Part shown: positions 28,262 to 37,216 of the stretch, piece by piece
Layout: each line of letters opens with the position of its first letter
How positions within the stretch are numbered: the first letter of the stretch is position 1
DNA from: Deefgea piscis
GTDB taxonomy: Bacteria; Pseudomonadota; Gammaproteobacteria; Burkholderiales; Chitinibacteraceae
Length of the DNA stretch: 64,000 nt
Reading direction: 5' to 3'
Assembly (NCBI RefSeq): GCF_019665785.1
Contig: NZ_CP081149.1
Coordinates: 62,001 to 126,000, forward strand
Translations under genes and position numbers: made by a program
The notes under the pieces: generated by a model
Databases searched by the model: none
What the model saw: the letters and a program-made list of their open reading frames with translations, nothing else
What the model was told of the DNA's origin: nothing

Positions 28262-28645
28262 ATGGAATATTATCTAGGCATTAAGCACTTGCATCTGACT
28301 TTAATTGGCCTTTCTGGCCTGCTGTTCTTATGGCGCGGCGTATTAATGCTCAAGCAATCGGCAATGTTACAACACCCCGTGTTACGTATCAGTCCGCATA
28401 TTATTGACACCGGCCTATTGATTGCCGGTTTTAGTTTGGCGCTGATGGCCGGCATGAAACCCGGCGCGCACCCATGGTTGATGGCCAAGTTGATTGCTTT
28501 GGCGCTGTATATTATTTTGGGAACCATTGCGATTAAACGCGGTAAAACCTACCGCGCCCGCGTCATCGCCTTTATCGCGGCAATCGCGGTCTTTGTGTAT
28601 ATGATCTTTGTGGCGATCAGCAAAAACCCGATGATTTGGGCTTAA
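28262..28645 (+). CDS. SirB2 family membrane protein
   Basis: 127-aa protein with four membrane spans. It begins MEYYLGIKHLHLTLIGLSGLLF and has ISPHIIDTGLLIAGFSLALM, both matching the SirB2 (invasion gene expression up-regulator) family pattern; despite the name, its function is unknown. It is a single gene, convergent with the moa/mob cluster, and ends 16 bp before a 7-bp tandem repeat. Confidence 0.85.
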   Translation: MEYYLGIKHLHLTLIGLSGLLFLWRGVLMLKQSAMLQHPVLRISPHIIDTGLLIAGFSLALMAGMKPGAHPWLMAKLIALALYIILGTIAIKRGKTYRARVIAFIAAIAVFVYMIFVAISKNPMIWA

Positions 28646-28661
28646 GTCAAAACGATAAACC

Positions 28662-28710
28662 GATTTGGGATTTGGGATTTGGGATTTGGGATTTGGGATT
28701 TGGGATTTGG
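28662..28710. repeat. 7-bp tandem repeat, seven units of GATTTGG
   Basis: Seven perfect head-to-tail copies of GATTTGG (28662-28710) lie between the SirB2-like gene and the fused mobA-moaC gene. The last unit is also the left arm of the bidirectional terminator that follows. Spurious frames through it encode repeating PNPKSQI. Confidence 0.97.
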
Positions 28711-28737
28711 GCAAAAGTAAACGCTTTTACCCAAATC
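28704..28737. terminator. bidirectional hairpin between convergent sirB2-like and mobA-moaC
   Basis: GATTTGGG-c-AAAAG (28704-28717) pairs with CTTTT-a-CCCAAATC (28724-28737), a 14-bp stem with one mismatch and loop TAAACG. It lies between convergent genes and could end both transcripts. There is no long T-run after it. Confidence 0.65.
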
Positions 28738-28747
28738 GTTCAGAGAC

Positions 28748-29863
28748 TTAAATCAGCGGCGTTGCTGACGCAGCGTCGCTTGACTCACTTAACCAATGCC
28801 CCGATTTACCGCCGATTTTTTCCAGCAAGCGAATATCGTTCATCACCATGCCTTTATCCACCGCTTTACACATATCGTAAATCGTGAGCAGGCCAACGTT
28901 AACGGCGGTTAAGGCTTCCATTTCGATACCGGTTTTGCCGTAGGTTTCACAAGTGACGATGCAGCGCACCGTTGATTTTTGTCGATCAATATTAAAATCA
29001 ACACTCACCTTTGTGAGCGGCAAGGGATGGCATAGCGGGATTAAATCGCTGGTTTTTTTCGCTGCCATAATCGCCGCAATTCGCGCGACCCCGAGCACAT
29101 CGCCTTTTTTATTCGTGCCGTCTTCGATAATGCGCAAGGTATCGGGCAACATCCGAATTTCGCCTTGCGCGGTGGCAATGCGATGCGTTTCGGCTTTTTT
29201 GCCAACGTCGACCATATGCGCGTCGCCAGCGCTATTAAAATGCGTTAAACCACCAGCCACTGGGATGGCTTCAACGCCGGATAAGCGCGCGGCCAAGCCA
29301 GCTAAATCATCGGAGGTATTTAAATTTGGGAAACTGCCTTCTGCAAAAGTTAAACTCACTGCCTGAATACTCTCTAACCAATCCAACATCTTTAAGCGAT
29401 TACTTGATAAATGCTCAACTAAAGACGCAAGCACGCCTTTGCGTAGCAAACAAATCGTCGGGTGAATGCGGCCATCGGCGGTTTTGGCGACCACAGCTTG
29501 CGCGCCCGAGCGCTCCATTTCTCCACGTAATTTAAGCAATAAATCCGGCGGTAAAAACGGTAAATCACAAGGAACGACCAGCATCATTTCAGCTGGCGAC
29601 GCCAAAAATGCCGAATGAATCCCAGCCAAAGGCCCGGGATGACTTGGATAAACATCGCGCAGCACCGCATAACCGTAACGCGCATAATCTGGCAAATTGC
29701 GGTTTGCAGAGATCAATACATGATCGACCGATACCGATTGACGCTGTAAACCCTCTAAGCACCATTCGATCAAAGGGCGGCCCGATAGCTCAACCAAGCC
29801 TTTATCGCGCCCGTCCATTCTACGCCCTTCACCACCGGCCAAGATTACCGCATCAACCATCAT
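28748..29863 (-). CDS. fused MobA-MoaC molybdenum cofactor protein
   Basis: 371-aa fusion of two Moco enzymes. Residues 1-196 are MobA (guanylyltransferase that makes MGD): [19 protein letters not shown] and [10 protein letters not shown] with the metal Asp. Residues 206-371 are a complete MoaC (makes cyclic pyranopterin phosphate): [50 protein letters not shown] and [13 protein letters not shown], which contain the catalytic His, Glu, Asp and Lys. The frame is unbroken across the join. Start ATG 29863 has AAGGG six bases upstream and follows the moaE stop by two bases. It is last in the moeA-moaD-moaE-mobA/moaC run. Confidence 0.92.
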   Translation of the reverse strand: MMVDAVILAGGEGRRMDGRDKGLVELSGRPLIEWCLEGLQRQSVSVDHVLISANRNLPDYARYGYAVLRDVYPSHPGPLAGIHSAFLASPAEMMLVVPCDLPFLPPDLLLKLRGEMERSGAQAVVAKTADGRIHPTICLLRKGVLASLVEHLSSNRLKMLDWLESIQAVSLTFAEGSFPNLNTSDDLAGLAARLSGVEAIPVAGGLTHFNSAGDAHMVDVGKKAETHRIATAQGEIRMLPDTLRIIEDGTNKKGDVLGVARIAAIMAAKKTSDLIPLCHPLPLTKVSVDFNIDRQKSTVRCIVTCETYGKTGIEMEALTAVNVGLLTIYDMCKAVDKGMVMNDIRLLEKIGGKSGHWLSESSDAASATPLI

Positions 29864-29865
29864 TA

Positions 29866-30330
29866 TTACCCTTCCCAACGTTGCTTTGCCGTGCTGTCAG
29901 ATTCGCGCGCATCAACCCAAATGCTGTGGTTGGCAGTCACTTCTTTCTTCCAAAACGGCGCCTCAGTTTTCAAGTAATCCATGATATACGCATTTGCCAT
30001 ATAGGCAGAATCCCGATGGGCGCTGGCAGTTAAAACCAACACAATTTGCTCGGCGGGCGGCATGGGGCCCACGCGATGAATCACCGTCACTGCGCCTAAG
30101 TCCCAACGCGCACGCGCCTTGAGCACAATGGCATTGAGCGCTTTTTCGGTCATTTTTGGGTAATGCTCTAGCTCTAAAGCAATCAATTCTGGCTGTGGAT
30201 TCAGGTCGCGCACGCGGCCAACAAACATCACCACCGCGCCCACCGTGGCATCACCGGCAAGGCGCGCATATTCGGCGGCGACATCAAAATCCTGCGTTTG
30301 CACGCGAATCACATCCTGCATCTGAGTCAT
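29866..30330 (-). CDS. moaE: MoaE, large subunit of molybdopterin synthase
   Basis: 154-aa subunit that, with MoaD, inserts two sulfurs into cPMP to make molybdopterin. Family motifs [41 protein letters not shown] and the catalytic-lysine region FWKKEV are all present. It lies one base from moaD and two bases from the mobA-moaC start. Confidence 0.95.
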   Translation of the reverse strand: MTQMQDVIRVQTQDFDVAAEYARLAGDATVGAVVMFVGRVRDLNPQPELIALELEHYPKMTEKALNAIVLKARARWDLGAVTVIHRVGPMPPAEQIVLVLTASAHRDSAYMANAYIMDYLKTEAPFWKKEVTANHSIWVDARESDSTAKQRWEG

Positions 30331-30331
30331 A

Positions 30332-30580
30332 TCAGCCCCCCGTCACTGGCGGAAAAATCGCCACCTCGGCACCATCGCTAATCGCATCACTTAATTGCGC
30401 CATTTCTTGATTGATTGCCACGCGAAACACTTTGCCAGTCGCCAATTCATCGTGCCAAACACCGCCGCGTGCCGCCAAAAGTGCGATTAAGTCGGCCACC
30501 GTGGCGGGCGTGCTGGGTAGCACTTCTTCAGCCACCCCAAAAACTTCTTTTAAACGAGCAAAATAAACCAAATTAATCAT
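30332..30580 (-). CDS. moaD: MoaD, sulfur carrier of molybdopterin synthase
   Basis: 82-aa ubiquitin-like sulfur carrier ending in the required Gly-Gly (FPPVTGG). It begins INLVYFARLKEVFG, the MoaD pattern. Activation needs a MoeB-type enzyme, which is not in this window. Tightly packed between moeA and moaE. Confidence 0.95.
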   Translation of the reverse strand: MINLVYFARLKEVFGVAEEVLPSTPATVADLIALLAARGGVWHDELATGKVFRVAINQEMAQLSDAISDGAEVAIFPPVTGG

Positions 30581-30591
30581 ATTTGAACTCC

Positions 30592-31782
30592 TTAAACCAA
30601 GGCCGACAAGGGCAAGTAAGTCACCGTATCGCCAGCGCTAATTGTTTGCCCTGCCGCCAAATCCACCAAACCATCGCCCCATACCATCGACGTCAACACG
30701 CCCGATCCTTGTCGTGGGAATAACTCCACTTGGCCGGCCGAATTCAAACGCACTCGCAAAAACTCACGGCGATCTCCGGATTTTTTCCAATCAAATGCAG
30801 CGATCAGCGGCAAACTGACCGGATCAAGTGCTGTTACGCCTTGGCGCGCTAATAAAAATGGGCGTACCAGCATTAAAAATGTCACCATGCTCGACACTGG
30901 ATTACCCGGCAAACCAATAAAATCAGCCCCACCAATTCGGCCATGGGCAAATGGTTTACCCGGCTTCATGGCGATTTTCCATAAATCCAGTGACCCTAGG
31001 TATTCAACCGCAGCCTTTACATGGTCTTCTTCACCGACTGATACTCCGCCAGACGTGATCACCACATCGTTTTGCTCGGCGGCAATCGTCAGTAATTCAA
31101 TCGTCGCCGCCCTATCATCGCCGACAATGCCAAAATCAGTCACCGCGCAGCCTAAGTTTTGCAGCAAAGTATGTAGCGCATAGCGGTTAGAGTTATAAAT
31201 CTGCCCCGCCGCCAGTGGCTTGCCCGGCTCAACCAGCTCGTCGCCAGTACTCAAAAGCGCCACTTTCAGTGGCGCCACCACCGGCAAAGTCGGGCAACCG
31301 ATCGACGCCGCCAAACCGATTTCTGCCGCGCCCAAACGAGTTCCGGCAGTCAACACCACCGATTGCGCCGCTATATCCTCACCGGCGCGGCGAATATTCG
31401 CGCCATTTTTCAGCGGCATCGCCACCGCGACTCGACCATCGGTCACGCTGCAAACTTCTTGCATCGCCACCGCATTGGCGCCAGCCGGAATCGGTGCACC
31501 AGTAAAAATCCGCGCCGCCTCACCCACCGCGAGTGCCTGTCCAACCTCACCAGCGGCAATACGCTGGCTCAGCAAAAAATCCGCTGGTGGGGAGTTAAAG
31601 TCGGCGATATTGAGCGCATATCCGTCCATCGCGCTGTTATCAAAGCCTGGCACCGCCAGCGGCGAAATCACATCGTGCGCCAAAATTCGGCCATTGGCCG
31701 CCAATAAATCCAGATGTTCAAACTCGCTCACTCGGCGCGCAGTCGCCAATAAATTCGCTAGGGCAGTCGCAAAATCCAGCAT
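30592..31782 (-). CDS. moeA: MoeA, molybdopterin molybdenumtransferase
   Basis: 396-aa enzyme that inserts molybdate into adenylated molybdopterin. Motifs NSAMDGYAL, GAPIPAGANAVAMQE, LLSTGDELVEPG, TSGGVSVGEEDHVK and GLPGNPVSSM are all present. ATG 31782 has GGAG five to six bases upstream. It heads the moeA-moaD-moaE-mobA/moaC run, 164 bp after mobB. Confidence 0.95.
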   Translation of the reverse strand: MLDFATALANLLATARRVSEFEHLDLLAANGRILAHDVISPLAVPGFDNSAMDGYALNIADFNSPPADFLLSQRIAAGEVGQALAVGEAARIFTGAPIPAGANAVAMQEVCSVTDGRVAVAMPLKNGANIRRAGEDIAAQSVVLTAGTRLGAAEIGLAASIGCPTLPVVAPLKVALLSTGDELVEPGKPLAAGQIYNSNRYALHTLLQNLGCAVTDFGIVGDDRAATIELLTIAAEQNDVVITSGGVSVGEEDHVKAAVEYLGSLDLWKIAMKPGKPFAHGRIGGADFIGLPGNPVSSMVTFLMLVRPFLLARQGVTALDPVSLPLIAAFDWKKSGDRREFLRVRLNSAGQVELFPRQGSGVLTSMVWGDGLVDLAAGQTISAGDTVTYLPLSALV

Positions 31783-31945
31783 AAAAACTCCAATCATTAT
31801 TAAATTTTAAAACTGCACTTACGCTCAGCAGTAAACGCCCACCACGGCTGCGGCGCTTCGCCCGCCATAAAACGCGTCATTGAGATCAACACAGCACACA
31901 AGGATCCTGCCACGTAAGACATCACTCGTGATGCGCAATTTAAAT

Positions 31946-32464
31946 TCAAACGCCGCGAGATTCAGTGGCAAAAAAAGCATAAATAAACTGCGCCAATGCT
32001 GGCACGTCATTCAAATCAAGATGGGGTATAGCCTGCTCAAGCTTGCTGTCTGTCGCGATGGCGACAATACTGGCATGATCTGGATACAGCAGTGGTTTGC
32101 CATTGGCCTCGCGCCAGATTTCTATTTTGGGGATTTCTTCGGATTTAAAGCCTTCTAACAAGGTCAAATCCGCTGGCGCCAACCGTGCAATTTGTTCGGC
32201 CAGCGTAGGCTCAGCCGCACCGCGCAGTTCATGCACAATCACGTAGCGAAACGGCGACACCACCATCACCTCGCCTGCGCCAGCAGAGCGAAACCGCGCG
32301 CTATCTTTACGCGGCGGCTCCAGCTCCAAATCATGATGTGAATGCTTAATCACATTCACCCGCCAACCCAATTGGGCAAGTTCCGGCAGCAATGCTTCAA
32401 TCAGCGTGGTTTTACCCGAACCGGAATAACCAGTAATACCGAGGATGTGGGTCATATCGCTCAC
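31946..32464 (-). CDS. mobB: MobB, Moco GTP-binding protein
   Basis: 172-aa P-loop GTPase that assists MobA in MGD synthesis. Walker A is [35 protein letters not shown] and [16 protein letters not shown] are family motifs. It lies upstream of moeA with a 164-bp gap that shows no clear promoter or terminator. Confidence 0.93.
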   Translation of the reverse strand: MSDMTHILGITGYSGSGKTTLIEALLPELAQLGWRVNVIKHSHHDLELEPPRKDSARFRSAGAGEVMVVSPFRYVIVHELRGAAEPTLAEQIARLAPADLTLLEGFKSEEIPKIEIWREANGKPLLYPDHASIVAIATDSKLEQAIPHLDLNDVPALAQFIYAFFATESRGV

Positions 32465-32782
32465 TTTTCAGTATTTAAATTTAAAATAATCGCCATGCGT
32501 TCAGAAACGACAGTTTAACCTACTCATTTCATTTGCTTCCAAGCATCGTCAGCGACTATGCGCCGCGGCACTCACTTTTCTTGCTTCGTGCTCAGTGTTC
32601 GTTTTTAACAGACCTTTAAGACCCAGACCAACTAGCGCGAAATAATCACTATGTATTGCCAGCAAAGTATTTTGGATCAATGGCTACAATCAAATACATA
32701 ATAAAAATTAAATCCCGAATCCAACCTGCTATGCCAAGCAAATCACGCGACCAAGCACGTTAATGATGGCGTCATGGTTTTC

Positions 32783-32971
32783 CATCCCGTTTAAGCGCAC
32801 CGAGTGCGGAGCGAGAAGAACGGTTTTTCGTTTGGCTTGCGACAATCGAGGGCATCGGGGACCGATGCGCGCTCGGGGCTCCTTTTCTTTCGTCTCTTTC
32901 TTTTGGAGAAGCAAAAGAAAGAGACCTGCCGCGCGGCAGCCCGCGCACCCAAACCACCGTGCCGCAGGCAC
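32783..32971 (-). repeat. MITE-like repeat, copy B (divergent, no clear ends)
   Basis: Minus-strand relative of copy A. It has GTGCC-tgc-GGCAC (32959-32971), a 13-bp perfect hairpin GTCTCTTTCTTTT / AAAAGAAAGAGAC (32892-32904, 32913-32925), then GCCCCGAGCGCGC, GCCAAACGA and GCACTCGGTGCGCTTAAACGGG. The hairpin arms differ from copy A but remain fully paired. No terminal inverted repeat is visible. It sits in the 666-bp gap between mobB and moaA; I see nothing else in 32465-32782. Confidence 0.75.
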
Positions 32972-33039
32972 ATAACCCCCCGCAACCAACTCACAGCAAA
33001 CACCAACCCAAGACCAGCACACTTCTCAAAACTTCAAAC

Positions 33040-33072
33040 AAAAAAATCGGACAAGGCCTGCGCCTTATCCGA
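33040..33072 (-). terminator. REP-like terminator after moaA
   Basis: On the minus strand: TCGGATAAGGC-gcag-GCCTTGTCCGA (one mismatch in 11 bp) followed by seven T. It lies 59 bp after the moaA stop and looks like an efficient terminator. The plus-strand flank GCCTTATCCGACCTAC also resembles the enterobacterial REP consensus. Confidence 0.85.
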
Positions 33073-33130
33073 CCTACATACCACCGTATATCAACACAAG
33101 CATTGGCCAGCAATGGCCACAGCCCAATAC

Positions 33131-34135
33131 CTAGCCACCCGTTTGCGACATAAAACGGATAATCTTGCCGGGCTGCTCTTTAAATTCATGTTTTTCGGGT
33201 TTTAACTCAATCGCATGCTGCAAGGCAGCGAGGATTTCTTCATCCGTTGCGCCACCGCGCAATAAGGGCGCGAATTCAAATTTTTCTTCTTGGCCCAAAC
33301 ACATATACAAAGTGCCATCGACCGACAAACGCACTCGATTACACGTGGCGCAAAAATGCTGTGAAATTGGGGTGATAAAACCGACTCGGCCACTGCCATC
33401 TTGCGTTTGCCAATAACGCGCTGGCCCACCACCCAATTCGGCAACTTCTGGAATCAGATCAAACTGCGACACCAATTGCTCACGAATTGGGTTCAGATCC
33501 ATATATTGCGCGTTGCGGCCGGTGTCGCCCATCGGCATGGCTTCGATTAAACGCAAAATAAAGCCGTTTTCGAGGCAAAAAGCCACCATACGCTCAATTT
33601 CATGCTCGTTTACGCCGCGCATAGCAACCATATTGAGCTTGATCGGCGCAAAGCCTGCGGCCTTGCCTGCCATAATTCCAGCCATAATCGCGTCGAAACT
33701 ATCCCGACCGGTGATGGTATTAATACAGCCCTTATCCAGTGAATCCAGACTAACATTGATGCGCTTAACGCCTGCGGCTTTGAGCGCTACCGCGTGTTTA
33801 CCCAGCTGAGTGGCATTAGTCGATAAAGACAGGTCTTCTACGCCAGGTAAAGCGGCCAAGCGGGCGGCCAATTGCGGCAAATTGCGGCGTAATAAAGGCT
33901 CGCCGCCAGTTAAGCGAACTCGCGATACCCCCGCTTTGGCAAAGATGCCGACTAAGCGGGTCATTTCATCAAAGTTGAGCCAGTTTTTGGGCTCTTCGTA
34001 ATCGTCAAAACCTTTGGGCAAACAGTAATTACAGCGTAAATCGCAGCGATCGGTCACCGACAGCCGCAAATAACGTATGGCACGGCCAAATCGGTCTTGC
34101 AAAGCGGTCGAACTCGATAAGATGGACGTTGACAT
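33131..34135 (-). CDS. moaA: MoaA, GTP 3',8-cyclase
   Basis: 334-aa radical SAM enzyme that starts Moco synthesis from GTP. The SAM [4Fe-4S] motif is CDLRCNYC, the C-terminal second cluster is in CATCNRVRLSVDGTLYMC, and the protein ends in the conserved Gly-Gly (MSQTGG). Start ATG 34135 is preceded by AAGGA. It is divergent from ccmA, and the shared upstream region holds a NarL/NarP-type site. Confidence 0.97.
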   Translation of the reverse strand: MSTSILSSSTALQDRFGRAIRYLRLSVTDRCDLRCNYCLPKGFDDYEEPKNWLNFDEMTRLVGIFAKAGVSRVRLTGGEPLLRRNLPQLAARLAALPGVEDLSLSTNATQLGKHAVALKAAGVKRINVSLDSLDKGCINTITGRDSFDAIMAGIMAGKAAGFAPIKLNMVAMRGVNEHEIERMVAFCLENGFILRLIEAMPMGDTGRNAQYMDLNPIREQLVSQFDLIPEVAELGGGPARYWQTQDGSGRVGFITPISQHFCATCNRVRLSVDGTLYMCLGQEEKFEFAPLLRGGATDEEILAALQHAIELKPEKHEFKEQPGKIIRFMSQTGG

Positions 34136-34348
34136 ATTTTTCCTTTTGACTTCAGCAAGTTAAATGCACGTGAGTCACACGGCATATTGACTCAGTCGAG
34201 CCATGAGGGCCGTTCTGACAGTGTAGTCAAAGCAATCATTCAAAGCGCAATTTTGCTGATGTAGATAGCCTTAGTGGTGGCAGCAAAACCGCTAAGACAA
34301 TTAAACACTATAAAATATTTTTTTTAATCTGCAGCTTGCATTAAGGAC

Positions 34349-34364
34349 TACCTCTTTGGGGGTA
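34349..34364. promoter_or_regulatory. near-perfect NarL/NarP 7-2-7 site between moaA and ccmA
   Basis: TACCTCT-TT-GGGGGTA matches the E. coli NarL/NarP consensus TACYYMT-N2-AKRRGTA at 13 of 14 positions. It lies in the divergent moaA/ccmA gap (34136-34422), 59 bp from the ccmA start and 214 bp from the moaA start. A NarX/NarL pair is encoded 10 kb away. Binding is inference. Confidence 0.7.
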
Positions 34365-34422
34365 GCCTAAGATAGAACCAAATACCCACCTGTAATAAAC
34401 AGTGAATCCGTATACTAAGCCT

Positions 34423-35046
34423 ATGATTTTAATCGACCAAATTGCTGCGCAGCGCGGTGATCGCCCCCTTTTTTCGGATCTTTCTTTCGCCCTTCAGGCG
34501 GGAGATTGCATTCATTTGCGCGGCGAAAACGGCATCGGTAAAACCAGTTTACTTAAAATGCTGGCGGGTCTTTCTCAGCCTGATCAAGGCCAGATTTTGT
34601 GGCAAGGCCAAGCGCTCACTGAGCTTGGCGACGATTACCACAGCCAGCTGCATTATTTAGGGCATAAAGATGCGCTGAAAGACTTGCTCAGTCCATACCA
34701 AAATTTACATTGGGCGGCACAAATCGCTGGTAATCCATTATCAGAGGCGGCAATTTTGCACTCTTTGGCCAAAGTAGGCTTATTACAGCAATGTGATCTA
34801 CCAGTGCGCAGCTTGTCGCAAGGACAAAAAAAACGCGCTGCCTTAGCCAGATTGCTGGCCACGCCACGGCCACTGTGGCTACTTGACGAGCCTTTTGTTG
34901 CACTCGATACCGCGGCACAAAGCGAGCTGGGAGAGTGGATTAATACACATTGCCAGCAAGGTGGGCTTGTTATTTTCACTTCACACCAGAAATTACCCTG
35001 CACAATCAAGCAGGTAAGGGAATTCACCCTCACGAGGCCGCTATGA
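34423..35046 (+). CDS. ccmA: CcmA, ATPase of the heme exporter
   Basis: 207-aa ABC ATPase of System I cytochrome c maturation; it drives release of holo-CcmE from CcmCD. Walker A is GENGIGKTSL, the signature is LSQGQKKR (usual for CcmA) and Walker B is LWLLDEPFVALD. ATG 34423 gives MILIDQIAAQRGD; a GTG seven codons upstream is less likely. The stop overlaps ccmB by ATGA. First gene of ccmABCDEFGHI. Confidence 0.96.
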   Translation: MILIDQIAAQRGDRPLFSDLSFALQAGDCIHLRGENGIGKTSLLKMLAGLSQPDQGQILWQGQALTELGDDYHSQLHYLGHKDALKDLLSPYQNLHWAAQIAGNPLSEAAILHSLAKVGLLQQCDLPVRSLSQGQKKRAALARLLATPRPLWLLDEPFVALDTAAQSELGEWINTHCQQGGLVIFTSHQKLPCTIKQVREFTLTRPL

Positions 35047-35717
35047 GCAGTTGGGCTTTTTTCTGTACGGTGATCCGGCGGGATTTATTTTTGGCTTGGC
35101 AACAGCGCGGTGATTTATTGGTCGGGCTGGTATTTTTTGTCTTGGTCGCGTGTTTGTTTCCATTGGCGATTGGCCCTGAAGCCAAATTATTAAGCCGCAT
35201 CGGCCCCGGTGTTTTATGGGTTGCCGCCATTTTGGCCAATTTGCTCGCCTTGCCACGTTTATTTCAAGCCGATTGGCAAGACGGCACGCTAGAGCAATTA
35301 CTGCTCGCCCCAGCACCAGCGAGCATGATGGTGGCCGGCAAAATCGTCGCCCATTGGTTAACCACCGGTGTGCCGCTCACCTTAATCGCGCCCTTGCTTG
35401 GCGTGCAATACGGCTTAAGTAGCGATTTATTGCTGATGCTAATGGCGACCTTATTCATCGGCACGCCAGTACTGAGCGCACTAGGCAGTATCGGCGCGGC
35501 ACTCACTTTAGGGGTGCGCCAAGGCGATATGCTGCTGGCGCTATTGGTCTTGCCGCTGTATGCGCCGGTGCTGATTTTTGGTAGTGGCGCGGTAGCTGCC
35601 GTAGCCGGCGGTTTAAACGGCTATGCCGAGCTCTCTTTGCTGGCGGCCATTGCTTGCGGATCGCTGTTTTTGGCGCCTTGGCTGGCGGCGATGGCGATTA
35701 AATTGGCGGTGGAATAA
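35043..35717 (+). CDS. ccmB: CcmB, heme exporter permease
   Basis: 224-aa six-span membrane partner of CcmA. Family segments VACLFPLAIGPEAKLLSRIGPGVLWVAAILA (residues about 38-68) and ALGSIGAALTLGVRQGDMLLALLVLPLYAPVLIFG (about 148-182) are clear. The ATG at 35043 overlaps the ccmA stop. Confidence 0.96.
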   Translation: MSSWAFFCTVIRRDLFLAWQQRGDLLVGLVFFVLVACLFPLAIGPEAKLLSRIGPGVLWVAAILANLLALPRLFQADWQDGTLEQLLLAPAPASMMVAGKIVAHWLTTGVPLTLIAPLLGVQYGLSSDLLLMLMATLFIGTPVLSALGSIGAALTLGVRQGDMLLALLVLPLYAPVLIFGSGAVAAVAGGLNGYAELSLLAAIACGSLFLAPWLAAMAIKLAVE

Positions 35718-35742
35718 TGCCAAACTCAACTTTAGGACTGCA

Positions 35743-36516
35743 ATGAAACCCCATGCCGATGGGCCGCGTTGGCTCAATATTTTTCATTTTGCTTCACCGT
35801 ATCAGTTTTACCCTTTAGCGGGTCGATTGATTCCATTATTTGCAACGCTAGCGGTGCTGTTGGCCATTGCTGGCCTGTGGCTGGGGTTTGCGATTGCGCC
35901 AGCTGATGCCCAGCAAGGTGAAGGCTATCGAATTATTTTCTTGCACGTGCCGACCAGCTGGATGGCGATGCTGATTTATGTGGCAATGGCTTTTTGGTCG
36001 GTGATGCATTTGATTTTACGCACGCGGCTATCGGCCATGATGGCGCAAGCCTTGGCGCCAACCGGCGCTTTAATGGCATTTTTATCGCTATTCACCGGCG
36101 CGCTATGGGGCAAGCCAATGTGGGGAACATGGTGGGTTTGGGATGCACGGCTAACATCGATGTTGCTGCTGTTTTTCCTATATCTGGGTTTTATCGCCCT
36201 CACCCGCAGCATTGATGAGCCCGATCGCGCCGATAAAGCCGGCTCGGTATTGGCGATTGTTGGCGTGTTTAATGTGCCGGTGATTTATTTTTCGGTGAAA
36301 TGGTGGAATACGCTGCATCAGGGCGCGTCGATTTCAATTGAAAAAGGCAGCACCATGGCCAGCACCATGCTCATTGGCATGCTGCTGATGTCGCTGGCGG
36401 CATGGATGTATTCAATCACCACCACGCTAAGCCGAGTGCGTAATTTGATTTTGCAGCGCGAAGCGCGCACACGCTGGGTGCAAGAATTACTCGCCATCTC
36501 TGCGAATAAAGCCTAG
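35743..36516 (+). CDS. ccmC: CcmC, heme-handling protein
   Basis: 257-aa six-span protein that loads heme onto CcmE. The periplasmic tryptophan-rich WWD motif is seen in WGTWWVWDARLTSM, with flanking His residues (FLHVPTSWMAM; WWNTLHQGASIS). ATG 35743 (MKPHADGPRW) is preferred over longer frames that overlap ccmB. Confidence 0.96.
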   Translation: MKPHADGPRWLNIFHFASPYQFYPLAGRLIPLFATLAVLLAIAGLWLGFAIAPADAQQGEGYRIIFLHVPTSWMAMLIYVAMAFWSVMHLILRTRLSAMMAQALAPTGALMAFLSLFTGALWGKPMWGTWWVWDARLTSMLLLFFLYLGFIALTRSIDEPDRADKAGSVLAIVGVFNVPVIYFSVKWWNTLHQGASISIEKGSTMASTMLIGMLLMSLAAWMYSITTTLSRVRNLILQREARTRWVQELLAISANKA

Positions 36517-36524
36517 GAGCCGCG

Positions 36525-36734
36525 ATGTATTGGAATAATTTAAGTGATTTTATCGCCATGGGAAACCATGGGGTATATGTATGGGGCTCATTTTTTGCAT
36601 GTACTGCAGCCCTATGCCTAGAGTGGGTATTAATTAAAACCCAACGTCGCAAAATCGTGCGGCAAATACGCCGAGCAGCAACGATTCAGCAGATGAACCC
36701 AACCTCCCCCGCAGTCAGCAAGGATGCATCATGA
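36525..36734 (+). CDS. ccmD: CcmD, small subunit of the CcmABCD complex
   Basis: 69-aa single-pass protein ([20 protein letters not shown]) with the CcmD pattern F..MG.hg.YVW.s and a basic cytoplasmic tail. It helps release holo-CcmE. It lies eight bases after ccmC and overlaps ccmE by ATGA. Confidence 0.93.
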   Translation: MYWNNLSDFIAMGNHGVYVWGSFFACTAALCLEWVLIKTQRRKIVRQIRRAATIQQMNPTSPAVSKDAS

Positions 36735-37216
36735 CCCCCAGACGTAAACGCGCCGCATGGATTATCGGCGCGCTCATTGCATTGAGCTTAGTGACTTTTT
36801 TTGTTGTGAATGCGTTCCGACAAAATCTGGTTTTCTTTTATTCACCGACGCAAATTATCGCCGGTGAAGCCCCAAAAAATAGCGCATTTCGCGTTGGCGG
36901 CATGGTCGCCGAAAACAGCTTGGCGCGCGCTGCCGATGGCGTAACGATGCAATTTATCATCACCGATACCGCACAAAATATCCCCGTGCAATATCGCGGT
37001 ATTTTGCCGGATTTATTTAAAGAAGGTAAAGGCGTGGTCGCGCAAGGGCGCTGGGAAAATGGCACGTTTATCGCCAGCGAAGTGCTCGCCAAACATGACG
37101 AAAACTATATGCCACCCGAAGCGCAAGAAGCGGTCAATCAAGCGCATATTACGGCAGCCAACAATAAAGCCCACGCGGCCAGCCAAGCTTCGCAGCACAA
37201 TAAGGAACAACAATGA
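36731..37216 (+). CDS. ccmE: CcmE, periplasmic heme chaperone
   Basis: 161-aa membrane-anchored heme chaperone. The heme-binding His lies in [13 protein letters not shown], the CcmE signature (HxxxY type). An N-terminal anchor ([19 protein letters not shown]) precedes an OB-fold domain. Overlaps ccmD and ccmF by four bases each. Confidence 0.96.
   Translation: MTPRRKRAAWIIGALIALSLVTFFVVNAFRQNLVFFYSPTQIIAGEAPKNSAFRVGGMVAENSLARAADGVTMQFIITDTAQNIPVQYRGILPDLFKEGKGVVAQGRWENGTFIASEVLAKHDENYMPPEAQEAVNQAHITAANNKAHAASQASQHNKEQQ

Noticed and set aside
28415..28714. Frame encoding repeated PNPKSQI
   Set aside because: It is a translation of the GATTTGG tandem repeat and the antisense of the SirB2-like gene.
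34136..34422. Possible molybdenum cofactor riboswitch upstream of moaA
   Set aside because: I could not recognise the conserved core of that RNA; a covariance search would decide.
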